Part shown: one piece after another, positions 1-11,200 of the stretch
Layout: every line of letters starts with the position of its first letter
How positions within the stretch are numbered: the stretch's first letter is position 1
Source of the DNA: Paragonimus westermani
Lineage: Eukaryota; Platyhelminthes; Trematoda; Plagiorchiida; Troglotrematidae
Direction of reading: 5' to 3'
DNA: 64,000 nucleotides
NCBI GenBank assembly: GCA_008508345.1
Contig: QNGE01001013.1
Location: forward strand, 26,173-90,172
Notes under the pieces: model-generated
Database searches by the model: none
The model's input: only the letters and a program-made list of their open reading frames with translations
What the model was told of the DNA's origin: nothing
Program-made: the position numbers and the translations under genes

Positions 1-3000
1 TGATTGCAAGGTAAGCAGTTCTATAGTAATCACCTTGAACACGGCAGTTTCGTGTGCAACATGAGGGCAACGTTTTCGTCGTCGATGGCATGCACGGTAC
101 CTGTGCGTGTCATTTTCACCGTTCAATGTGTCTTCCCTGCATACATATCCTGTCAGTGTTTCGAAAACATTTCTATCCCCACAAAAAGTCACTCCAAAGT
201 GTTTCTCCTCGTATACAAAGGCGGCGTATTTATTCATGAGCGGTGGCTGGCAGAGTACAACTTGCCAACTCAACAGTTGGGGGGTCCGCAGCTCCAGTCT
301 CTCACTGCAGCCAACTTCAACCGTCACTAAAATGTCCTCCATAATTTACTAGCAAAGCTGCATGACCGCAGCAGCAGCACGACAGTGGCCTCTGTTAACA
401 GCACCATTGCATTTACGAGTAAAATAGTAGCACGTTCTAAAACTGGTTTATCTTTGTACGACATCCCCGTTGTCGCATCTACAAACTGTAAGCAACCGAG
501 AAAGGTTGAGAAGCCTGAAGAAATATTTCTGTGTGAACACTGCGGTGAACCAGTACAGCTATCGCTGTGGTTCTGATCAACCGATTTTTCAATCTGGTTG
601 TTTTCGGATGGCCATATAGTCTGGTGTCCATTCTGTGGCTACTAGCTCTAGCATCAGTCACCTGGTAGGTGCTCCTTTTAACTTCACAGATTTCCCAGTG
701 CGTTCCACTTCAGCCATCGTTTGCACTCCTCCAGTGGTTATGAAAAGGAGGTCCTGCACAGTACCCTCAGTGGATGTCGACTTAGACAGGTCCACGTGCA
801 ATGTAGCGCTTGTACACAGGCTGAGAAAAGCGCGGATCAACATCACCTGGGGCGAATATCCCTTTGATATAGTCGAAGAAAGTGGGTTCCTTCACACATG
901 TGTACACAATCGCGGATATCAAATTCGATGAACGGGATGACGGAGACTTCATCTGATACACTGCTTCAGTCATCCAGCAGGACGCCAAGAACGCATGCAA
1001 ACCAACGTTCTGCGCTGAAGAAAACCTGTGATAGTGTGTGCCGTCTTCGAAAAACAAATAGGTCACTCGTCGATTTCCCCATGTGTTCGTTCTCATCGAC
1101 TTCCCTCGTCTACCAGTGTGTTCCCGCGTGTTTCATCATAGGTTACCTCTTTCCCTCACTCGTAAGCCAGGACAGTCGCACGGAAATTCTGCAGGCTTTT
1201 AAGTGGGCAGTGGTTCTCAATGTCCTTCGTTGACCAGGCCCCCTTGTCCGCATTCCAGCGGACGTCATGCTTCCATGAATGTGTACAACCGTGGTAGCAG
1301 CGAATGGCCACGGATGTCAGCCACAACCAGAAGAATACCGCGGATTTACCCAGTTTTTGCGCATATTTGTACCTTGCAATGTGTTTGCCCGTATATCCTA
1401 CGTTAAGAGCTTAATATGCAGCTTAGTCCTCTTGATCCAACGACAAATCAATCCCCGAAACTGTAAGCTCGTTTCCTCCTTAAGTACACTTAAGTTTCAA
1501 GCTAAGTATATCATACGACGTCGAAAACATCGACCTCTATTTTATTCCATCGCTAATTCTCCGAAGTGGCGTGTAATGCAACCTTTTGTCATGTTTTTAC
1601 TGATTGCTAAGCGATTGAACCATCGCACATTCCTTCCTTACGCCTTCAAAAGATTTAAACGAAAAACACTACCAGTGACAGATTTCGAAGATTTTACAAA
1701 CCGAAACACGCCATAAAATTATAAAGACCTCAAAACAGTAAAAACCCTCTTGCCTCTAAGATTACAGAGATGCCTACGGTCAAGCGATTATACACGGCCT
1801 CCGAAACAGAGCCTCGCTCACGTGTTCCACCCAGTCCTTCGGTGTTTATACCCACCAAGATTTTGAAGACTCAAGCAGCGAAAATCTGGCATGGTATCTC
1901 TCTTTTATATTCAGTAACCTACGATGAAGCTACACTGAATTACTTCCTCTTGCTGGGTGGGGACTCGAAACAGAGTTTGGCGGCTTAGCGTTGAATAGTG
2001 TTTCTTCTGCCAACAGCGTTTCTGCGCAATTTACCCCCCGGTTGCTTCGGGTTGAAAGCAATGAAATTTACGCTAAATCGTTGTGAGTGAAACTAATGGT
2101 ATAATGGCGGGCTGTCCGCTTGGAGACTTGAGTCTCCCAACCTTAACACTCGGCCCATCGGGGTTGCCTGTTGCGCCATCGGGCCGCAAACGATTTCTCA
2201 CACAATGTCAAATTCGGCTGTTTCCACACTAATGTCCCAGTGGTCAAATTATCGTACCACAGATCCTCATAAATGCATACCCTGCATTGATTGCACTAAA
2301 TAATAGGCAGTTGTTTATTACGCTCATCGCACTTAACGTACTCCTACCTGATACTTTGAACACTTATTTATCTTATGCTCCCTCAATTATCTGTTTACGT
2401 CACCGCACTATTGACTGAAGGTTTTTACTTTTCAGTTGTAAACTGAACAGTTTACTAACTATCACTTGCATTCATTCATTTGCATTTTTTCGGAATGAAC
2501 TTCCAGTAGTCCATCTTGTTCTCTCCACATCAAGCTGCCCTGATAGGCGGCGTACAGCAGTAAACCCAAACATATTCTGCACCTCTGTAGGTAGGACTGA
2601 CGATCCGACCTCAGCAAACTGTTATGATCAGCATGTAGACTGGTCTCACTCTCTGCCTACGCTTTGTGTTAGATAGTGTTGTGCCCAACATCCTGAGAAC
2701 GAGTGTTAGTCTGATTCTCTAGGCTCAACATTCAGATGGAAAGTACGTTTCATCAGCGAATTTGATGACCTGAATTGATGTGAAAAGAATTCACTGGCGT
2801 AGAACAGCGTTTACCGAAATATATACAATCATGGTCATTTGAGCAAAGGAAAACTACAGACAGAAACTTGTACTCCCCGTTGTACCTTCGGTGCCAAAAC
2901 AAAAACTGTGCATTGTCGTGGCGAGGTTAATTGCCCCAACTGATAAGACCGACCAATCCCCTTTAGGGAATGCGAATCAGTTTGTCTGTTCCATTTTTCG

Positions 3001-3480
3001 TTTCATATTTGATGCAATGTTGAATTTTTTGGAGAGTTACCTTTAAATTTGCCTTTGTTTTTACCCCCTGCTACTTGCTGCGAGCAATCATAATGGACTT
3101 TGTGCTATGGCTGCACCCAGGAAGTGAGTCTGTTTCCCTCAATTTTATAACTATCATTGCGCGCTCAATAAAACTAACCTGGTCGGTATTATTTCTGAGG
3201 CTCTCGTTATACCTATACCTGGTTGTTTCAGTAAGTTGCCATGAAATCTGCTGGTGGCTGCCTCGAGAAGGACTTTTTTGGTTGCTGAACTATGGAAGCG
3301 TTTTGCACTGCACAATTTGGATATCTGGTCAATTCATACCAAAGAAGAGGCACCATTCTTGTCCTAAATTTTGTCATTGGTGCATGACTTCCAAAAGTTT
3401 GGTTTGCATTTCCCGAAGTTTGTCCTGACTTATAAATGCCTCCTGTTGGCCTTCCGTCTGCGGTAACCGAATGAACTAGC
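1..3480. other. Intergenic stretch, no gene recognised
   Basis: Several short open frames occur on both strands (for example 4-330, 385-576 and 1279-1716), but none has a recognisable domain, and none has splice sites or codon bias that would support an exon. The frame at 385-576 contains a CxxC-like pair near its end but no complete zinc finger. A compact structured repeat candidate at 2098-2190 is listed separately. The rest may be old repeats or spacer. Confidence 0.5.
2098..2190. repeat. Structured, tRNA-like repeat candidate
   Basis: Two inverted repeats lie within about 90 bases: a 6-bp stem with a four-base loop (GGAGAC ttga GTCTCC) and a wider stem CGGCCC...GGGCCG. The - strand contains TGGCGCAACAGG, which fits the A-box consensus of RNA polymerase III genes. 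A good B-box at the right spacing is not evident, so this is not called a tRNA. A degenerate tRNA-derived SINE is the most likely explanation, but the call is weak. Confidence 0.3.
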
Positions 3481-3870
3481 TTTGATGAAAATGTGGATAT
3501 AGTGTGCCTTGCTTTGCGGAGGCATCTGACTCAGTAGATCACAATATCTTGTTTGCCTAGGTAAAGACTCGCGGTACCTCAATCTAACCGCTGGTGTTGC
3601 TTCAAAATTACCTTTATTACAGTTTGAAGGCTCACGAGGAACAATCTGTTAAGCATTCGGTTGTCACAGCGATGTCCCGAGTTTTAACTTTTAGGCCTAT
3701 ACTATTTCTATTGTTTGTTAGAGCTGTCACTACTACCGTACCTTGTGTGTTGGATTCGCGTTGAAGACCCAAAGATCTGGGCATGTGCACTCACCTCGAC
3801 AGATAGAATCACATTTCAGATTGAAATTAATGGGGCTGGGCTGCAGAAGAACATCTGTAATCTAGTACTT
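3481..3870 (+). mobile_element. Decayed CR1-like LINE reverse transcriptase fragment
   Basis: Reading across frames gives, in order, FDENVDIVCLAL, then SDSVDHNILFA, then RPILFLLFV, then a stretch with EDPKIW...DRI..QIEIN. These match in order the reverse transcriptase of CR1/Jockey-type LINEs: the D-x-VYLDF-KAFDSVDH-ILL motif, the GPILFLLYVND motif, and the ADD-KIW block with the following DR-LQ-D-N helix. At least one frame shift and two stops interrupt it, and the ADD catalytic motif reads VED, so it cannot be active. It is a short internal fragment; no endonuclease or 3' repeat is visible. It lies about 4 kb upstream of the homeobox gene. Confidence 0.72.
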
Positions 3871-6800
3871 GAAAATATGCTTTCCAGATCGGCAAAAGTA
3901 CCAGGTAAGCGGAATTCTGACGGTCGGAAGCTACAGTACGGCGATTTTGTTTCCGTAAGTCTGTTGCTTTGTAATAATTCTTTCATATTTTTGGGCTACT
4001 TAGCCCTGAACCAGACCGTCCGGAAGAATGCTATTCGGACGGATGTCTGACGGTCCAGTGGGTGACAAGTGCATGGCAATGGTTCGAAGAGCGGTAGCCG
4101 TCATAATAACGCGACTGCATGACGGGACGTATACGGCAGCCATGTCGCTGGTCGCCTCGGATTGGTAGTTCATCGCAGTGCCCAAAACATATCATGAACA
4201 AAAAGGTGGCGAATGTCAGACACAATCGAGTTGAGTCAATTGTATTCTTTGTTTCGTTTCTATCAACCAGCGTTCTTCATCATTTGACAATTACCCTATC
4301 TCAACCTCAGAAACTTGGTTCGTTGTAACTTGTTATACTTTCTACTCCTCAGCTCCGTTGATGTGTACTGTGTTGAATGTGTCGTTCGGTTCTCACACAG
4401 AATGTGACTTTAGGTTCCTCTTAATTATCCTCGCACTGCGTCAACACGTAACAAAAAATGCACTGATGAACTAATTTGTGCCACTACATACCAAAACAAA
4501 AATATACTGGTATTTGCGTCTCCACCTCGCCAACATCGTGAAAAAAATTCTGCACGTTTTCCCTGGAATATCTTCATGGAAAAATGATGGAATTCTTCGA
4601 CAGTACATACCCTCCATCCTTCAGGCACCTCTTTTTTGGGACGACCTAGAGCATTCGGCCAGCGATCACCTTGTGGAGTTCCAATTGATTTAAAAAATCA
4701 GTTATTTTTCCGAATTATGCAGATCCTAAATATTACCTTCTCAAAACTATGTAGCTCAAAGGTTTCTGCCTAAACTTAAACTTTCCCTTCATATAATGTC
4801 TGTTTTGTTGCTCCATTCACATAGCTGACTCATCAAACAATTTTCAAATTTGGTGTTCAAACATGTATATGTTTAAAAATCTGTACGTTGATCACGCTGT
4901 CCTGAGTGTGTTTCTCGCAAATGCGTCGAGAAGTATACCAATGTTAACATTATATATTGACATATGCCAAAATTATTGGCTTCTGTCTCGAATATTTGTC
5001 TTGCTATCCTAGATAGTAACCTTAGAGACTCCCGTTTTTTACTTCAGTGGGGCGGATGCCACTGCTTAACGCTAGACTGCCATCTGGTAGCTGCCAAGGA
5101 CTGGCCGATCTGAAGTCTGCAATCGGACGTCTACCAACTCGTCGAACTCCATTAAACCTATTGGTAACTCCCATCAACATGCTGGATCTAGAATTTTCAC
5201 GTCTGTGAAGCAGCGAGCGCCAATAAACTCCAAGCTCGCCAAGCAACCGACTCGGGGCCAGAAACAAGGCGGTTGTAGTGGCGAGTTTCTTATGACCAAG
5301 GTGTTAATGTGCAAGAAACATTAAAAACTACGTGCAAGAAACTAACGGTGAACGTCGATGTGTACCCCACCAAATTTACAGGTTCCAAGACCAACGGCCT
5401 ATGTGAAAGCGACTAAGCACGACAAGTCAAGTAATGGCGGAACAGTGAAACACAGGTGTAACCAAGGTACACATGAATAATCCTTGACAAATGAACAATA
5501 TTAAGGTCAAGTAAAATATGGGAGTTAGCCTTATTAATGTATTGAAATTAGCACTCACATGGAGGACAAGACGCGCGCAATTTGGATGTCCACGTTATAA
5601 CGCGCAACCGAAACCGGCGAGCGCGCACGAATGGAATTTGAGTTGTGTGACGGAGCGTGCTGCTGTGTTGTCGGTGTCGTTTTGGTTTGCGTTTGAGCAA
5701 GTCGTGTACATGGCTTACTGGGCCTTCGGCTCATGCTTGTTTGTATTGTTCCTCTTTTCAGGACTGTCGTTCGAACCCCTGCTTCGGAAGAACGCTGTCC
5801 CCTGGTGCGCCCACGTCGCCCGAAGGTTGGTCCGCGAAGTCACGGGCATTCGAATTAGAGTCGGCTGGCCCGCATGTTACAATGTCAGCCCTTGTAAACA
5901 AGGTTTTCAAGTGCTGCCGAGATCATTAATATATAAAGAGGAAGATCAACAACACTATGCCTTCGGGTTTTTGCTAGACATGATATGTTCAGCTGAGATC
6001 TCAACCAGTGTAGTTCAATCCGCTGGTGGCGATTGTCGCACGCAATCTCTTTCTGGCCTTGGCCACTGTAGTAAACTAATCCACGAACGGATGCCACCAA
6101 CCATGTGAACCGCACGAACCCCTGCCGTTGGGTGCCGCTTTAGTTCCTTCGTCTTTCTCACTTCTTTCACAGGCTTTGCAACCTATGAGTTCTATGTGCC
6201 CTTTAATTAATACAACTCACACTTCCAACACTCGCAAACCATTGCGCACTTTCGGCCGGCCTATTTTTTCGACCTTCTTCCGCTTCGTTCATGGTGGCGT
6301 TTTACGGTTTCTGTTCCGGGGCCAAACTAACAGCTCGATTTGTACCTAATTGGTCTGATTCCCTTAAATGTACTGTCTTTCTAAGGTTGATCACAACACA
6401 TGGGTTCAACGCGCTGCGCCTTTACGTTCGCTATCGTATGCTTCTCGATAACGAGAATCCTAAAGGGTGTAAGCCGTTGGACAGACGCAACAGTTTGGGT
6501 TCATTAGAAGTTAATGTCTCACCACTGTTTACCATCAGCTTTCTAGTAAGTGGCAACATTTAGATTCATCACTCATCCTCACATTACGCGATCACCAATT
6601 ATATCAGAACTTGCGTAGGTAATTTTTGCTCGGCTTTATCCATTAGTTCCCATAAGGTTCCCAAAAGTGTAATCATTTTTCATGCAAACTACAGAGTAGC
6701 GAACAACACCTGCTTTCTGTGTTTGATCATCAGGCAAATTACAACACAATAAATATAAAAACAATGACTAAGGTGAGTCAGAGGAACGATCAATGTAGTT

Positions 6801-6885
6801 CGTGAACGGTGTGTTTATCATCACCTACGCAGTCACTGTCCCAAAACGTGGGCTTGATTGATTGTGGGCCAGGGGAGGTCAGCGT
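3871..6885. other. Intergenic stretch, no gene supported
   Basis: The longest open frame is 5518-6108 (+, 196 codons). It has no recognised domain, overlaps another frame of similar coding quality (5657-5929), and has a composition typical of chance frames in CG-rich repeat sequence. A small region at 4014-4055 can form two alternative hairpins. No RNA gene or mobile element was recognised here. Confidence 0.45.
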
Positions 6886-7390
6886 TCACACGGACTTCTT
6901 CTGAGCGCAGAGGTCAGGGTGACGCAATCGAATGCTAATGGCCCCGGCAGCGGTCAACAATTGGAACCTCACCATTCTTGATCGACCCAGTGACACCCGG
7001 TAGACAATCAGAAAAACATCTTTTTCACTGACAGAATGATTTGAGCCGGTCAAATGAGCAACAGTCGCGCTTGAAACCACTTCAATCACATCGTTGTTCA
7101 TCCACGTCCGGTGATGTTCATGCACTACGTCCGACAGTCGCCTAGTAGTATGACCAACATATGATGCTCGGCGCGGGTAACCAAATGTGTACACACAATG
7201 ACTGGTTGCAGAACATGGAAGTTTGCCTCTGAGTTGTGGCATGGTAACCAGTGTTGAACAAAAACTGACGCACAGTGTAGCGGCAACGTAGGTTGTTTCG
7301 ACTGACTTTCTGCGCTTTCCTGAGGTAATTTCGACTATGGACTATCCCCCGAAGAATAGGCTGGTGGATAACAGTCCACCAGTTTGTCAT
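6886..7390 (-). mobile_element. Penelope-like element remnant, GIY-YIG endonuclease end
   Basis: On the - strand the frame 7242-6886 reads CVYTFGYPRRASYVGHTTRRL followed by EHHRTW, then VAHLTGSNHSV, then VFLIVYRVS and a closing LCAQKKSV. This order fits the GIY-YIG nuclease domain of Penelope-like retroelements as found in flukes: C-Y-F-C-C-ASYIGRT-R-L, then EH-P-W, then AHL--TGH, then F-VIYRV, then LC-QK. The upstream part (7390 to about 7220) continues in another frame, NNLRCRYTVRQFLFNT, so a frame shift lies near 7220. The Cys residues around the YIG region are partly lost. The reverse transcriptase was not found above 7390, so the copy is truncated and inactive. It ends about 470 bp before the homeobox start codon and points away from that gene. 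Confidence 0.7.
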
Positions 7391-7858
7391 TCAGATGGGC
7401 GTGCACAAAACCCAAAACGCGTGTGGCATTATAAAAGGGGCGCCGGAGGTTTGAGCATTGGTCATCAAACCAAACGTCAGATGTCGACTATAACACAGAC
7501 GTTAGCCATTTTCTGAAATTTTATATCCTTCGCGAAAAAACCTACATGCAAGTCCATCGGACCGATGGGGTTGAAAGTGAAAAGCTCACGATGCCCATAG
7601 GTTAAAAATATGCATCGCCGTGATTGCAAAAAAATGAAAGCGACCATAAAAAGCCTACAAAAAAAACACAAAACACAAAGATCCACTTCGATATACATGA
7701 AGTTGTTATAATGGACCACATTGCACACTGCACGAAAAGTTAATGCGCACTACTTACCGCGCGATGTATAATAAATCTACTTAGTGGCTGCGCCGAGCGT
7801 CTTCGTGCCTCGTGTTTGAACTACATATTTTCTATAATTAAATAAACACGAACCAATA
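7391..7858 (+). promoter_or_regulatory. Probable 5' leader and promoter zone of the homeobox gene
   Basis: This stretch separates the Penelope-like remnant from the first coding exon. A TATA-like TATAATAAA lies at 7767-7775 and an AT-rich leader follows. In the frame of the gene a stop (TAA) occurs at 7835-7837, which makes the ATG at 7859 the first possible start in this exon. The transcription start is not determinable from sequence, and an upstream non-coding exon is possible. Confidence 0.3.
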
Positions 7859-8233
7859 ATGGATCAGATGCATGATCCTATTATTAAGCAGTGTATAACG
7901 TCAATGCCACTGAACAGCAATATTTTAAAACACAGTCCTTCTGAGAATTTCTGCATCATTAAAAACGACCATTCTATGAACCATCAGCCGTCAAAAACTG
8001 TTTCGCTCTATCTCACCAGATTTCCTCAAACGCAGAATTCGTACGTACACGTTTTGAGGTGCAATAATTGTGACTATCTTACCTTGAATCCAACAAATTT
8101 CAAAGAGCACTTCCGAAATAAACATCCCAAAGCGCTTGGATTCTGGACCTACTCTTGTTTTCAGTGTTCCGGTATGTCAACAGAAAAATCTTTGATGGAA
8201 GAGCACCTTAGGTTGTATCACCGTCTGAATGAC
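7859..8233 (+). CDS. Exon 1: N terminus with two C2H2 zinc fingers
   Basis: Residues 1-125 of the homeobox protein. The ATG at 7859 is preceded in frame by a stop at 7835. Finger 1 has C68, C71, H84 and H89; finger 2 has C100, C103, H116 and H121. Both follow C-x2-C-x12-H-x4-H exactly and lie 10 residues apart, which is longer than the usual TGEKP-type linker. The hydrophobic core residue at the usual Leu position is present in both (F81 and L112 region). The exon ends GAC|GTAAGT, a near-consensus donor in phase 0. Paired fingers of this kind can bind DNA, RNA or protein; which applies here cannot be told. Their linkage to the homeodomain rests on the phase-compatible exon chain over a 9.6-kb intron. 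Confidence 0.8.
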
Positions 8234-11200
8234 GTAAGTTAACAAAGTTTTCCATCACAGTTATAATCCCCAAAACCCCCGCTGTGAAAGAGAATAATAC
8301 ACACTATTTCAACTCTTAGTAAATAAACGCCCAGTCAGTTTGGTTGTGATAGGCCCACTAAATTTCGGAAAAAAACCTCTTGGTCACCGCAGTCCAATAG
8401 GCAACATGATGAGTGAGCAATCCACTAAATTAACTACTGCTGTCGTCTTTTCAGTTTTGAAATAGAAAGTACTTTGTTTTTCACCAAAATCTGGTTGTCA
8501 CGTCGCGATGCCATGTTTTGCTTCACATCGGCAGTAAATCCTGTGCAATCTGTCACACATCAGTTAGCTTACGGTTTGCATAAAATAAAGCTTACTTATT
8601 TCTTTAAGCCAATTTTGTACACACGTATTTGGTTTGTACTTCATCTAACTGCTTAATAACTTAGCAGTTTTCGGTGTAAATATCTGACCATAAATCATTC
8701 ATGATGTACACCACAGAGCCCCTGCTAACGATAATCTTACATCTTTGGTTTATACTGATAGGTAAATGTTATACTACTATGTAAAGACAACCAAGTGAAG
8801 CCTTTGCGGTATGAAAGAGTGAACATCCTTAGAGAGTTATTTCGACTCTGTATCTAATTTCAACCAATAAACTCTTGGTCGCCTATCTTTTCATAAAAGT
8901 CACCGAACTTCGAACAAGGATGAGATGACAATTGCAAAGCAGGTTCCATTTGATGTAAGGTATCCAGTAGATGTTCATCATACTGAGCTACCTATCTAAA
9001 TAACGGTTGACTCTATGCCCAAAGTGAAACATTGATCGCCTTAAGCGTAACGAGAAAAGAATACGGTTTAACAACGAAACTTTTGGAAATCTATTAGCCC
9101 TCACAATTAGTGTCTTTAACTTTAGTCCCGTAGCCTTTCTTGTGTCCATCCAATGCAAACAGTTTCTTACTTCTAAGCAGACTATGCTTAACCAGTTGAT
9201 TTCTTGGTGCAGAAACCACTCACTTATCACGTGATTGTCGCTTTCGAGTTACTCCAGGTTACACGCAAATTCTGCGAAGTGGTAGACAGTGGATGGGTGC
9301 TCTTAAAGTAAACCGATCTCATTGTACAAATAGTCGTGTGTATACGGGCTGCCTTAGACAGTTATGCACAAATCATTATTGTTCCAAAATGGATAAAGTT
9401 ATCAACCTTCCTGTTTTTCCCTTCAAATATTTGCTATATCGCTGCCCTGCCTGTTTTATGACGATATATCACATTTTCACTCGACATGTCGCCGACTATG
9501 CATGTGCTTGTTTTTCTCAATATTATTTAAATTACTATCCTTTACAACCAATTTATTACATCAACGTGCCCGTCAGTTTTTGGCAACCCTATTTGTTCAT
9601 CATCTGGATCAGTGGGTACCCAAACGTGGGCCTAAAACACTTGCGTATATTTAGTTAGCTATCCTTCGCATCTTTTTAACTGGGTTTACACGAGGTATGC
9701 AGTAATAGGCAAGTCTTATATTTTTAATCCCTGTAGTTTACCTTACGTCTTACTGTTTCAAGAAAGTGGTTGTAATCAATGAAGTAGTGCGCAGTTATAA
9801 TCCGGAATCTTCCAGGAGCGAATAATAACGCAGTAGGTTATTAGTTGATTAACCAAAAGTTGTATAGTTGAGTTGTCAAAATGAGACATGATGTAGTTTG
9901 TATCAAACTCTGTTCGAGATTTATTACCTGGTAAATATACTGTTTTTCACTTTTTTACAGCAGAACTGTGTAAAAGTTGAACAACATTTTTAACCAATGT
10001 GGTATGGTTTCTACTTCTAGTAGCTATACACTTGAAGCTTTCATTATGGTGATATCTGCTACTATATACATTTCTGCGGAGGCGGCCCTAAGATTCAGCG
10101 CAGATTTTCTCATTATTTTTGGTCTGGTGTTTATATTTATCAACCCACCTGCTGAGTCGTATCTAGGTACCACTTAAAACCTGCCTTGCGGTTACGTCAT
10201 TGAAGTACGTTCGTTAGAACTGAAAAATGTTTGCTCATAAGGTTAGTCTTAATAGAAATTCTTATTGTATCTCCATTTTTCACCTGATTTTTCGGAACAC
10301 TGGTTAAAGTTCACCCACCTGCCCATGCAGAATGGCTCTGATGAAATAACCAATGAAAGAAGCTTTCAAAGTCAGTTTACTACATCAAACATGCTGTAGC
10401 TCCCAAGATAAATTTGAACTCCGCCGACCTGAGCTTTCAGCTTCAGCATCTGTTCCAAAAAGCTAAAGCATAAGCCGCGTCTACGTCTGCTGACTGTCTA
10501 TTCTGTTGGCCTTTATTCAAAGGGCTCGAAAGAGCTGAATGGTAGACTCATTTTCTTTAAGTTCACAGACATTCTAGATCTGTGAAGCTTGTCATATGAC
10601 TAGTCCATAATACATTCCCGTCATTGGCTGCTTCTGCCTAGTGTCTTAAACGTTTCTGTACCAGTTTTTCTCATTCCTTGTATAGACGTTTGAAATCTAC
10701 TTCTTAACGTTGAATAAACACACTCATTTCGACTAACTACTTACTGTTTGTTTCATATTTTCATGGTAAGAAAACAGCATTTTAATGTTACTGATGAGTA
10801 GTCGGGGATTTGGTTTATTTTCAGGTTGACTATCACTCACTTTTGATCGCAGCCTTCGCATTCAGATAGACTTTCCAGCCAGCCTCTTTAGAAAGAAGCA
10901 TTTTAATGGATTTTGCTGCTGTAACTCAGGGGACTCTTTTGCCCTAATGGGTGTGCGCCTCCCGGTGAAATAGTGACCCAATTGTGGACCGGATTTTCCC
11001 ACGCTTCTCAAATCTAAACAACAACATTCACAGTAGCCGGCTATTAAAATTATAAATGTGTGACTGGTAGTTGGCGTTCATGCTTTTATGCTGCCAGTAA
11101 CTGAATAGCGTAATTTTACCTTTCACCGGAGCGATTAGTTAATCTTCTTCGGGCTTTCGATTATTAAGCTAAGCATTCAGGTGCCACTAAGTAGTAAGCA

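Noticed and set aside
5518..6108. 196-codon open frame on +
   Set aside because: No domain, no splice-site support, and an overlapping frame looks equally good. Probably repeat-derived or chance sequence.
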